Of a stretch of DNA of 64,000 nt, positions 42,395 through 49,780 are shown piece by piece. Position 1 is the stretch's first letter. Every line of letters starts with the position of its first letter. The position numbers and the translations under genes were made by a program. The notes beneath the pieces were generated by a model. The model saw only the letters and a list, made by a program, of their open reading frames with translations. It did no database searches and had not been told where the DNA came from. Source of the DNA: Mycobacterium paraffinicum (lineage in GTDB: Bacteria > Actinomycetota > Actinomycetes > Mycobacteriales > Mycobacteriaceae); NCBI RefSeq assembly GCF_001907675.1, contig NZ_MPNT01000001.1:434001-498000 (forward strand). The letters are read 5' to 3'.

Positions 42395-42841
42395 ATGAAA
42401 AGCGACCGAAACGGCGAGAACCGGCATGGGCGGGTGTTTCGTGACCGCTGGCGCGACCGCCAGTCCGCTGCGAGCCGCCCCGGTGAACTGATCAAGCAGC
42501 AGGGTGGGGTGGACGGGGGCCTTGTCGCACTCACTGTGCTGTTGGCAACGGGCGCGGTGTACGCCGGCACCGTCAGCATTGCGCAGACCGAGGCGCTACC
42601 CGCTGTCGCTCAAGGCACCGTGGTGACGGCGAGCCGCGGCGACGGGACACCGCCCGCGCGGGGCACGACCACCCAATTCCGGGATGCTTCCGGCGCCACG
42701 CAACGCGCGACCGTCGTCGACGTGACCGCGACCGAGGTGAAGGCCGGGCTGGACCGGCCCGCTTCGGCACCGACCGGCGAACTTCTCGTCCCGCGGGGAC
42801 GGCAGCGGCTGATCAGCGTGTTACTGCCGAGGCTTCGGTGA
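42395..42841 (+). CDS. Single-pass membrane protein, first gene of the RiPP operon
   Basis: A 148-residue protein: a highly charged cytoplasmic N-terminus (about 35 residues, Arg-rich), one helix ('GGLVALTVLLATGAVYAGTV') and an exported Thr/Ala-rich domain of about 85 residues ending 'ELLVPRGRQRLISVLLPRLR'. The position and topology recall HlyD-type adaptor proteins that work with C39-ABC exporters, but it is much shorter and has no visible lipoyl-like hairpins, so the function is open. Its TGA overlaps the GTG start of the ABC transporter by four bases (GTGA), implying translational coupling. A cluster promoter box lies directly upstream. Confidence 0.68.
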   Translation: MKSDRNGENRHGRVFRDRWRDRQSAASRPGELIKQQGGVDGGLVALTVLLATGAVYAGTVSIAQTEALPAVAQGTVVTASRGDGTPPARGTTTQFRDASGATQRATVVDVTATEVKAGLDRPASAPTGELLVPRGRQRLISVLLPRLR

Positions 42842-44994
42842 AGGGCCGGGCGCGCGCGATCCCCTATGTCGCACAAGCGGAGACGGCCGACTGCGGCGCC
42901 GCCGCGCTTGCCATGGCCCTGGGCTATCACGGCCGCCACGTTTCGCTTGCCGAGATGCACGAGGCCACCGGGACGGGGCGCGACGGTGTCGACGCCCTGC
43001 GGCTTGCCGAAGCCGCGTCCTCCTTCGGGTTGCGCGCCCGGGGAGTAGCCACCGAACTCGACGATCTGCGGGTCCTGCCCAGCGGCACCGTATTACATTG
43101 GGGTGCAGCGCATTTCGTCGTCCTGGACTCGACGTCTCCGCGCGGTGTGACCATCGTCGATCCGGCCGCCGGCCGCTACCGGCTCAGCTGGGACGCGGCC
43201 AGCGATCTCTACAGCGGCGTCGCGGTCACGCTGGAGCCCGGCGACGGTTTCGCGGCGGGCGGACGGAAGCCCCCCGGCGCGCTCCACCACGCGCGCCGAC
43301 TGCTGGCCCGCTCGAACGGCATCGGCCACGTGCTCGCCACCTCGGTGGTGGTGCGTGTCATGGCGCTGGCGGTGCCGGTGCTGACCGGGGTGGTCGTCGA
43401 TCGAGTGGTTCCGAACAGCGATGCACACTTGCTGAAGGTGCTGGCCGCGGTGATGACCGCGCTGATCGCCTATTCGGTGCTCGCGACGTACCTGCGCGCC
43501 CACCTGCTGTTGCGGCTGCGTAGCCGACTGGATGTCGACATGACGCTCGACTTCCTCGAGCACCTGGTCGACCTGCCCTACGGGTTCTTCCTGAAGCGCT
43601 CGTCGGGCGATCTGATGATGCGGTTGCGCAGCAACGCCACGGTCCGCGAGATCCTGACCACGGGCACCATTTCCGCGCTGCTGGACGGCACGCTGGCCAC
43701 CCTCTATCTGGCCGTCATCTTCGCGCTGTCGCCGACGCTGGGTGCCCTCGTCACCGTGCTGGGCGCCGCACAGGTCGCGGTTCTGCTGGCCGCGCGCCGC
43801 CGCAACCAACACCTGATGGGCGAAGCGCTGGCCACCGAAGCCCGCTCCCAGTCCTATGCCTACGAGATGTTCTCCGCCGTCGAAACGCTCAAGGCCGCCG
43901 GCGCGGAGCGTCGCGCCGTGTCGCACTGGACCAACCTGTTCATCGCCGAACTGAACGTCTCGCTGCGCCGCGGGCGCCTCGAGGCCCTGGTGGCGACCGC
44001 GATCCACGGCCTGGCGCTGTTGTCCCCCGTCGCGGTGCTGCTGGTCGGCGCCAACCTGACGTCGGGCGGGCAGCTCTCGCTGGGCACCATGCTCGCCCTG
44101 GCCGCGCTGGCGACGGGATTCCTTGAGCCACTGGGCATCTTGGTCGCCACCGCGCTGCAGGTGCAGCTGCTCGGCAGCTACCTGGCCCGCCTCGACGACG
44201 TGTTCGACACCCCCACGGAAACCGCCGGGCGCGAGCTTCGGCACGCACCCGAACTCACCGGATCGGTCCGCGCCGAGCAGCTCACGTTCCGCTACACCGC
44301 CCACGGCCCACCGGTCGTCGACGGCGCCAGCCTCGAGGTGCGACCCGGGCAGGTCCTTGCCATCGTCGGGCGTTCCGGCTCGGGCAAATCCACGCTGGGC
44401 CGGCTGCTGCTGGGTCTCTACCCGCCCTCGGAGGGACGCGTCCTGCTCGACGGCATCGACCTCGCCACCCTGCACCCGCGCAGCGTGCGCTCCCAGATCG
44501 GGGTGGTGACCCAGGACCCCTACATCTTCGGGCTGCCGATTCGCGACAACCTGGTGCTGGGCAACCCCAGCCTGCCCTTGGAACGGATCGAGTCGGCCGC
44601 GGAGCTGGCCGGTGTCGCCGACGACATCCGTTCGATGCCAATGGGATACGACACGCCGCTGGTGGACGCGGGCGCCTCCCTGTCGGGTGGTCAACGCCAA
44701 CGGCTTGCCCTGGCGCGCGCGCTCGCCCCACGCCCACGGATCCTATTGCTCGACGAGGCCACCAGCAGCCTCGACACCGTCACCGAGGCCAGGGTGCACG
44801 CCAACATCGCCGCCCTCGGATGCACCGTCATCGTCATCGCGCATCGACTGGCCACCGTGATCGACGCGGACCAGATCGTGGTGATGGACGCCGGCCGGGT
44901 CGTCGAAGCGGGGTCCCACCACGACCTGATGGCCGCGGGCGGTCACTACGCACAACTCGTAGCCGGACAGCTCGTCGGCGAAACAACAAGGTAG
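42838..44994 (+). CDS. C39 peptidase-containing ABC exporter (bacteriocin type)
   Basis: A 718-residue exporter that should cleave double-Gly leaders and secrete the peptide. An N-terminal C39 peptidase (about 1-130) has 'QAETADCGAAALAMAL' with catalytic Cys, 'HWGAAHFVVLD' with His, and 'IVDPAAG' with Asp. About six membrane helices follow, then an ATPase with Walker A 'IVGRSGSGKST', signature 'LSGGQRQRLALARAL' and Walker B 'ILLLDEATSSLD', and the H-loop 'IAHRL'. The GTG start 42838 overlaps the upstream stop. The two precursor genes 3 kb downstream end their leaders in HGG, the expected C39 cleavage site. lanB starts 10 bases after its stop. Confidence 0.92.
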   Translation: MKGRARAIPYVAQAETADCGAAALAMALGYHGRHVSLAEMHEATGTGRDGVDALRLAEAASSFGLRARGVATELDDLRVLPSGTVLHWGAAHFVVLDSTSPRGVTIVDPAAGRYRLSWDAASDLYSGVAVTLEPGDGFAAGGRKPPGALHHARRLLARSNGIGHVLATSVVVRVMALAVPVLTGVVVDRVVPNSDAHLLKVLAAVMTALIAYSVLATYLRAHLLLRLRSRLDVDMTLDFLEHLVDLPYGFFLKRSSGDLMMRLRSNATVREILTTGTISALLDGTLATLYLAVIFALSPTLGALVTVLGAAQVAVLLAARRRNQHLMGEALATEARSQSYAYEMFSAVETLKAAGAERRAVSHWTNLFIAELNVSLRRGRLEALVATAIHGLALLSPVAVLLVGANLTSGGQLSLGTMLALAALATGFLEPLGILVATALQVQLLGSYLARLDDVFDTPTETAGRELRHAPELTGSVRAEQLTFRYTAHGPPVVDGASLEVRPGQVLAIVGRSGSGKSTLGRLLLGLYPPSEGRVLLDGIDLATLHPRSVRSQIGVVTQDPYIFGLPIRDNLVLGNPSLPLERIESAAELAGVADDIRSMPMGYDTPLVDAGASLSGGQRQRLALARALAPRPRILLLDEATSSLDTVTEARVHANIAALGCTVIVIAHRLATVIDADQIVVMDAGRVVEAGSHHDLMAAGGHYAQLVAGQLVGETTR

Positions 44995-45003
44995 GAAACC
45001 GAA

Positions 45004-48000
45004 ATGAACGCTTCGACATTGACACCGAGCGGCTTCTTCGTGTTGCGCGCTCCGTTGCTGCCACTGGAGGAATTGGACCGCCTGCGCACCGACCCCACCC
45101 ACTGGCGCAGCCTTGTCGCGCGGCCGGAGGTTCGCGAGGCGCTGCACCTCGCCTCGCCCGGGTTGATGCGATGCGTGGCCGCGGGCGAACCCGACGACCG
45201 GGTGATCGCGTCGGTGACCGCGTATCTGGCCCGGATGTGCACCCGCGCAACACCTTTCGGCCTCTTTGCCGGTTGCTCGCTGGGAAGCGTCGGCGAGTCC
45301 ACCGCGCTGGTGGTCGACGGCCCGGAGGGGGTCAGCCGGCACAGCCGACCCGACACGGAGGTGCTGGCCGCGCTGGTGGAGCGGCTGTTGGCCGACCCGG
45401 CGACACGGCCGGCGATGAAGGTGGAACCCAACTCCAGCCGCTACCACGCGGCCGGCGCCATGCGGCTCATCGAAGGCCGGCTTCGCGAAGGCCGTCGCAC
45501 CCATCACCTGGTCGTGGTGTCCGATGACGCGCCGTTGCGGTGCGCGCTGGAGGCGGCCGCGGGCGGACGCACGGTGGAGAGGGTCGTCGAGGCCGTTGCC
45601 GAGGGGATGCGGGTCGAGCGCGACGAGGCCCGCGAATACGTCGATGCCCTGGTCGACGCTAAGGTCCTGACGCCGGTGGCCGAACCCGCAGTGACGGGCG
45701 CAGAACCCCTGGCGCAGCTGATGTCGTCGCTGAGCGGGCCCGACTTCGCCGCGACGTCGGAGGCGCTGCGGCGCGTCCGCGACGAGCTCGCCGGTCTGGA
45801 CGCCGCCGGGCTCGGTAATCCGCCCGAGGCCTACGAGGCGGCGGCCGCGACGCTGCTCGAGCTGGCCGGCGCGGGAGACGAGGCGCGGCTGGTCCAGGTC
45901 GACCTGCACCGGGCGGGCGCGGGTCTGACTCTGGGGCCGGACACCGTGCGACTGCTGACCGAGGGCGTGCAACTGCTGCATCGGCTGTCCACGAGCGGGG
46001 AGGACCCGGCGCTGGCCCGCTTCAAGCACGAGTTCGCGGCGCGCTACGAGGACCGCGAGGTCGCGCTGATGGAGGCGCTCGACGAGGAGATGGGCATCGG
46101 GTTCGACGCGTCGACGCACCCGGCGGCCGACGAGTCGCCGTTGCTGGCCGGGCTGGACCTGGGTGGCCCGGCCCCGCACCATGCGTTCACCGCCCGCGAC
46201 GCGACGTTGGTCGACCTGGTCATGCGCGTCCGCGAGAGTGGCGCCGCGAGTCTCGAGCTCGACGGCGCGACAATCGCTCGGCTCGAGTCGTCCTCGCCGC
46301 CGCCGGCGCCGTTGCCCGACAGTCTGGCCGTCAACGCCACCCTCCTCGAGGACGGCGTCGAGATCGACTGCGCCTACGGGCCTTCGGGGGCGCAGCTGCT
46401 CGGCCGGTTCTGTCACGGCGATCCGCGCCTGTCCGCCGCGGTCCGAAACCACCTGCGCGCCGAGGAGGCGCAGTCGCCAGGGGTGGTGTTCGCCGAAATC
46501 ATCCATTTGCCGGAGGGCCGGGTGGGCAACGTCTTGGCCCGGCCGGTGCTCCGCGACTACGAGCTGGTGCTGTTGGGGCGTTCGGGTGCACCCGCGGAGC
46601 GTCAGCTCAGTGTCGATGAGCTGACCGTGCGTCTCGACGGTGACCGCGTCGTCCTCTACAGCCCGCGGCTGGGCGCCGAAGTCAGGCCGCGGCTGACGAC
46701 CGCGCACAATCCGGCGTGGCGCGGCTTCGGGGCGTACCGGTTTCTCGCCGCGCTGCAAAGCGACGGCGTGTCCGGCGGTCTCGCGTGGGATTGGGGCGCC
46801 CTGTCCGGAGCGCCGACGTTGCCGCGGGTCACCGCCGGGCGCCTGGTGTTGGCGCGGGCCCGCTGGCGGCTGTCGGCGGACGAGATCTCCCTGGTCACCA
46901 AACCCGACGCCGTGGCCGGCTGGGCGGGCCTGACCCGCAGGCGGGGGCTGCCCGGCGAGCTGCTCATCGCCGACGGCGACAACCGCCTCTACGTCGACAC
47001 CGCCAGCCCCGCCCTGACCGCCGCGGCCGCGAAGGTGCTCCGGGGGCGGACCGAGGCGATCGTCGAGGAAGTCCTGCCCACCGGGGTCGCCGCCGGGCCG
47101 CAGGGCCGGTTCGCCCATGAGCTCATCGTGCCGTTCGTCCGGCGCGGCGAGCCGGCACCCGCCCCCGGAGTGTGGACCGCACCCAAGGTGCGCCGGACCT
47201 TCGCGCCCGGCAGCGAGTGGCTCTACCTCAAGGCCTATACGGGAACCGCGTCGGCGGATCGCGTCCTGACCGAGACCGTCGGCCCCGTCGCTAAACAGCT
47301 GCGACAAAGCGGCGTCGTGGACGATTGGTTCTTCCTGCGCTACGCCGATCCCGAACATCATCTGCGGGTTCGGTTGCACGGTGATCCGGCCGCGCTGCGC
47401 GACCACGCCCTACCGGCCCTGACCGACGCGCTGGCCCCCCACCTCGGCGACGGGACGATATGGCGGCTCGCGACCGACACCTACCACCGCGAGATCGAAC
47501 GCTACGGCGGCGACGCCGGCATCGAACTGGCCGAGCGCATCCACGCCGCCGACAGCGAGGCCGTGCTGCACGTACTGAGTGTGCTTGACCTGTATGGCGA
47601 GGGCGCGGCCGATGCCCGCTGGAAGCTGTGCCTGTACGCCACCGACCGCCTGCTGGCCGATGCGGGGCTGGACATCCGGGAGCGCCGCGAGTGGGCCAGG
47701 AGCGGGGCCGCCGGCTACCGGCCCGAATACCCCGGCGCGGCCAACCTGGATCCCGGGATCGGGCAGCGCTGGCGTCGCGAGCGCGCCGACGTCACGGCGC
47801 TGCTCGACGACACCACGGAGCATCCATACGGGTCTGCACGCCGAGCGTTCCGGCGGCGATCCGAGCGGCTGGCGCCGCTGCTCGCGGAGCTGGCGGACCT
47901 TTGCAAGCGGGGTGAGCTGACGCAGTCCCATTCGGACCTGCTACACAGCTTCAGCCACCTGAACGCCGTGCGGCTGCTGCGCTCGGCCGCGCGCACCCAC

Positions 48001-48063
48001 GAACTCGTCCTGCTGAGCTTCCTCGATCGCCACTACGCGAGCCAGTTAGCGCGGGCCAAATAG
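45004..48063 (+). CDS. Full-length LanB-type lantibiotic dehydratase
   Basis: A 1019-residue enzyme with both LanB parts in one chain. The large N-terminal glutamylation domain has 'YLARMCTRATPFGLFAGCSLG', the signature R-x-TPFG-x-FAG. The C-terminal elimination domain (SpaB_C type, about 740-1019) has 'WFFLRYADPEHHLRVRLHG' and 'DTYHREIERYGG'. Class I dehydratases use glutamyl-tRNA to glutamylate Ser/Thr and then eliminate it, giving dehydroalanine/dehydrobutyrine. ATG 45004 is preceded by AGGAAAC-like purines. No LanC-type cyclase is encoded in the cluster. The likely substrates are the Thr/Gly-rich peptides at 48155 and 48585. Confidence 0.9.
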   Translation: MNASTLTPSGFFVLRAPLLPLEELDRLRTDPTHWRSLVARPEVREALHLASPGLMRCVAAGEPDDRVIASVTAYLARMCTRATPFGLFAGCSLGSVGESTALVVDGPEGVSRHSRPDTEVLAALVERLLADPATRPAMKVEPNSSRYHAAGAMRLIEGRLREGRRTHHLVVVSDDAPLRCALEAAAGGRTVERVVEAVAEGMRVERDEAREYVDALVDAKVLTPVAEPAVTGAEPLAQLMSSLSGPDFAATSEALRRVRDELAGLDAAGLGNPPEAYEAAAATLLELAGAGDEARLVQVDLHRAGAGLTLGPDTVRLLTEGVQLLHRLSTSGEDPALARFKHEFAARYEDREVALMEALDEEMGIGFDASTHPAADESPLLAGLDLGGPAPHHAFTARDATLVDLVMRVRESGAASLELDGATIARLESSSPPPAPLPDSLAVNATLLEDGVEIDCAYGPSGAQLLGRFCHGDPRLSAAVRNHLRAEEAQSPGVVFAEIIHLPEGRVGNVLARPVLRDYELVLLGRSGAPAERQLSVDELTVRLDGDRVVLYSPRLGAEVRPRLTTAHNPAWRGFGAYRFLAALQSDGVSGGLAWDWGALSGAPTLPRVTAGRLVLARARWRLSADEISLVTKPDAVAGWAGLTRRRGLPGELLIADGDNRLYVDTASPALTAAAAKVLRGRTEAIVEEVLPTGVAAGPQGRFAHELIVPFVRRGEPAPAPGVWTAPKVRRTFAPGSEWLYLKAYTGTASADRVLTETVGPVAKQLRQSGVVDDWFFLRYADPEHHLRVRLHGDPAALRDHALPALTDALAPHLGDGTIWRLATDTYHREIERYGGDAGIELAERIHAADSEAVLHVLSVLDLYGEGAADARWKLCLYATDRLLADAGLDIRERREWARSGAAGYRPEYPGAANLDPGIGQRWRRERADVTALLDDTTEHPYGSARRAFRRRSERLAPLLAELADLCKRGELTQSHSDLLHSFSHLNAVRLLRSAARTHELVLLSFLDRHYASQLARAK

Positions 48064-48064
48064 C

Positions 48065-48103
48065 GTCACGCTTTGCCCGCTTCGTCGCTCCTACCTGTGA
48101 GCG
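48065..48103 (+). promoter_or_regulatory. RiPP-cluster promoter copy 2 (precursor 1)
   Basis: GTCAC at 48065-48069 and GCTCCTACCTGTGAGCG at 48087-48103, same spacing as the other copies. It lies 51 bases before ATG 48155 and starts 2 bases after the lanB stop. Confidence 0.75.
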
Positions 48104-48154
48104 CGGCCCAAATCCGGTCCGCGCGCCAACACAAATCACAGCAAGGAGAAAACA

Positions 48155-48391
48155 ATGAACACCAACCACACCAAGCTGGCACTGCGCCGGCAGAGCATCC
48201 GCACCCTGACCGCCGACGAGCTGCGCATGGCCCACGGCGGCGAGGGCGGCAACGGCACCGGCGGCGGCAACGGCACGGGCAAGACCACCAAGCACACCAC
48301 CGTGCCCACCACCGGGACCCACACGGGCACCCGCACCAATCCGACGCTGACGGCTACGGATCTACCCCAACCGACGGTGACGGTGGCCTAG
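48155..48391 (+). CDS. RiPP precursor peptide 1 (Thr/Gly-rich core, no Cys)
   Basis: A 78-residue peptide. Residues 1-29 are the leader, containing 'KLALRRQSIRTLTADELR' and ending A-H-G-G, the double-Gly cleavage site for the C39 exporter. The 49-residue core has 17 Thr, no Ser and no Cys: first Asn-Gly-Thr-Gly repeats ('GGNGTGGGNGTG'), then a more varied part ('TTVPTTGTHTGTRT', ending 'PQPTVTVA'). With a LanB enzyme beside it the Thr residues could become dehydrobutyrine, but thioether rings cannot form without Cys. AAGGAG lies 7 bases before ATG 48155. The leader is nearly identical to that of precursor 2, indicating duplication. It has its own cluster promoter. Confidence 0.82.
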   Translation: MNTNHTKLALRRQSIRTLTADELRMAHGGEGGNGTGGGNGTGKTTKHTTVPTTGTHTGTRTNPTLTATDLPQPTVTVA

Positions 48392-48431
48392 CCACAATGC
48401 CGGCCATGCCGGCCATGCCGACCCGAAAGAG

Positions 48432-48474
48432 ACCGCCCCACAGCCGATTCCGTATCGATTGTGGGGCGGTTCTC
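48432..48474 (+). terminator. Terminator between the two precursor genes
   Basis: An 11-base-pair perfect stem ACCGCCCCACA (48432-48442) with TGTGGGGCGGT (48460-48470), followed by TCTCGTTG. It lies 40 bases after the precursor 1 stop. Confidence 0.7.
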
Positions 48475-48497
48475 GTTGTGTGGCACGCGAAAAAGTT

Positions 48498-48536
48498 GTC
48501 ACCCTTCGACCTCGCGGATGCTCCTACCTATGAGCG
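48498..48536 (+). promoter_or_regulatory. RiPP-cluster promoter copy 3 (precursor 2)
   Basis: GTCAC at 48498-48502 and GCTCCTACCTATGAGCG at 48520-48536, same spacing. It lies 48 bases before ATG 48585. Confidence 0.75.
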
Positions 48537-48584
48537 GGCCCGCCCGGGTCCGCCGTCAACGAATCACACAGAAGGAACGATCCG

Positions 48585-48761
48585 ATGAGTATCAAGCACG
48601 ACAAACTCGCGCTGCGCCGCCAGAGCATTCGCACCCTGACCGCCGACGAGCTGCGCATCGCGCACGGCGGCCGCGGCAACGGAACCGGAACTGGCACCGG
48701 CAACGGCACCGGAACCGGCACCGGGAACGGCACCGGCACGCGCACGCGGCACACCAAGTAG
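48585..48761 (+). CDS. RiPP precursor peptide 2 (pure Asn/Gly/Thr repeat core)
   Basis: A 58-residue peptide, below common length cut-offs. The 29-residue leader shares 'KLALRRQSIRTLTADELR' and the terminal A-H-G-G with precursor 1. The 29-residue core is R-G followed by the octad N-G-T-G-T-G-T-G twice and a third partial copy, then 'RTRHTK'. It contains 10 Thr, no Ser and no Cys. GAAGGA lies 9 bases before ATG 48585. A cluster promoter precedes it and a strong hairpin follows. If LanB acts on it, alternating Gly and dehydrobutyrine would give an unusual rigid chain. A longer overlapping frame (from 48461) is spurious because it lacks this leader. Confidence 0.82.
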   Translation: MSIKHDKLALRRQSIRTLTADELRIAHGGRGNGTGTGTGNGTGTGTGNGTGTRTRHTK

Positions 48762-48800
48762 TGAAGGGGTGAGCTGCCCACACACCGCGTGAAACAGCCG

Positions 48801-48846
48801 CCACCGGCCCCATAACCGACGTAACGGTTATGGGGCCGGTGGTCGT
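48801..48846 (+). terminator. Terminator after precursor 2
   Basis: A perfect 18-base-pair stem (48801-48818 with 48825-48842), 6-base loop ACGTAA, then TCGTTCG. It ends the precursor transcript before the sigma factor gene. Confidence 0.8.
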
Positions 48847-48977
48847 TCGTGTGCTCCAGGGACCGAGGCCGCCCGTCGGACCCTTACCAAACGGGTAGTA
48901 AACCCTTCCCTTGCGGGAGCGGAAACTGGCCTCCGCGGTAATTACGAACTCACCTACAATCGCCGAGCATTTCAGTC

Positions 48978-49739
48978 ATGACTTCCATGACCACACTTCC
49001 GAACAGCCGCATCGTCAGCGACGCCGACCTCGCCCGCGCCGCGGCGGCCGGCGATCGCGGGGCCTTGGCCGGGATCTATAACCGCTACGCCGGCCCGCTG
49101 CACGCCTATTGCGTGGGCATACTGCGCGATCGCCACGCGGCCTCCGACTGCGTGCAGGAGGTCTTCTGCACCGCGACAACGGAGTTGCCGAAGCTACGTG
49201 ACGCGGACAAGCTCCGGCCGTGGCTGTACGCCATCGCCCGTCGCAGCGCGCTGCGGGCCGCCTCCGGACGCCGCCGCGAGGCCGCCTTCGACGAGATGCC
49301 CGATCACGCGGCGACCGGGCCGGGGCCGTTCACGCTGACGGCGCGCAACGAACTCGCTCAACTGATCGCCCAGGCGGCCCAGGGGCTGTCCGAGCGTGAC
49401 CGCCAGGTGTTGGACCTCGCCTACCACCGCGGCCTGGCCGGAAGCGAGCTCGCACAGGCGCTGGGCCTCAGCTACGACTCCACCAAGAAGCTCCTACAGC
49501 GGCTGCGCGACACCGTCGAACGCTCGCTGGGCGCACTGCTGGTGGCCCGGCGCGCCGCGCGGCACGGATGCCCGCAGCTCGCCGCAGACCTGTCCGGCTG
49601 GGACCAGCAGTTCACCGTCCTCATGCGGAAACGCATTGCACGTCATATTGATTCATGCCCGACATGCGACGAATACCGCCGCAGTGCGCTCAACGCCGTC
49701 GCCCTGCTGGGCGGCGGGGTGCTGGACAAGGTCTCCTGA
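48978..49739 (+). CDS. ECF-like sigma-70 factor with C-terminal zinc-finger-like tail
   Basis: A 253-residue sigma factor. Region 2 is 'LAGIYNRYAGPLHAYCVGILRDRHAASDCVQEVFC' in pattern, with 'KLRPWLYAIARRSALR'; region 4 is 'LSERDRQVLDLAYHRGLAGSELAQALG' followed by 'SYDSTKKLLQRLRD', an HTH. After residue 190 there is an extra tail with 'HGCPQLAADL' and 'IARHIDSCPTCDEYRR', a H-x3-C-x2-C motif like the zinc-binding anti-sigma fold. The tail may make the factor self-inhibited and metal- or redox-responsive. It is the only regulator inside the RiPP cluster and the likely user of the three GTCAC/GCTCCTACC promoters. Its own upstream region lacks that box. Confidence 0.82.
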   Translation: MTSMTTLPNSRIVSDADLARAAAAGDRGALAGIYNRYAGPLHAYCVGILRDRHAASDCVQEVFCTATTELPKLRDADKLRPWLYAIARRSALRAASGRRREAAFDEMPDHAATGPGPFTLTARNELAQLIAQAAQGLSERDRQVLDLAYHRGLAGSELAQALGLSYDSTKKLLQRLRDTVERSLGALLVARRAARHGCPQLAADLSGWDQQFTVLMRKRIARHIDSCPTCDEYRRSALNAVALLGGGVLDKVS

Positions 49740-49780
49740 TCGCACACGGCCGCGGTAGCCGGGCGACCGACCCCCGCTGC

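Noticed and set aside
44743..47406. 887-codon minus-strand frame
   Set aside because: Antisense to the LanB gene, which has unmistakable family motifs.
48655..48745. Short tandem GC-rich repeat resembling a CRISPR or VNTR
   Set aside because: The repeat is the codon-level result of the Asn/Gly/Thr octad in precursor 2 and has no spacer structure.
48461..48772. 103-codon frame overlapping precursor 2
   Set aside because: It is in another frame and lacks the conserved leader; the 58-residue frame at 48585 has a ribosome site, leader and promoter.
42333..49739. A LanC cyclase or linaridin enzymes in the cluster
   Set aside because: No frame with the LanC zinc-site motifs (GxxHG, NWCxG) or linaridin-type proteins was found on either strand.
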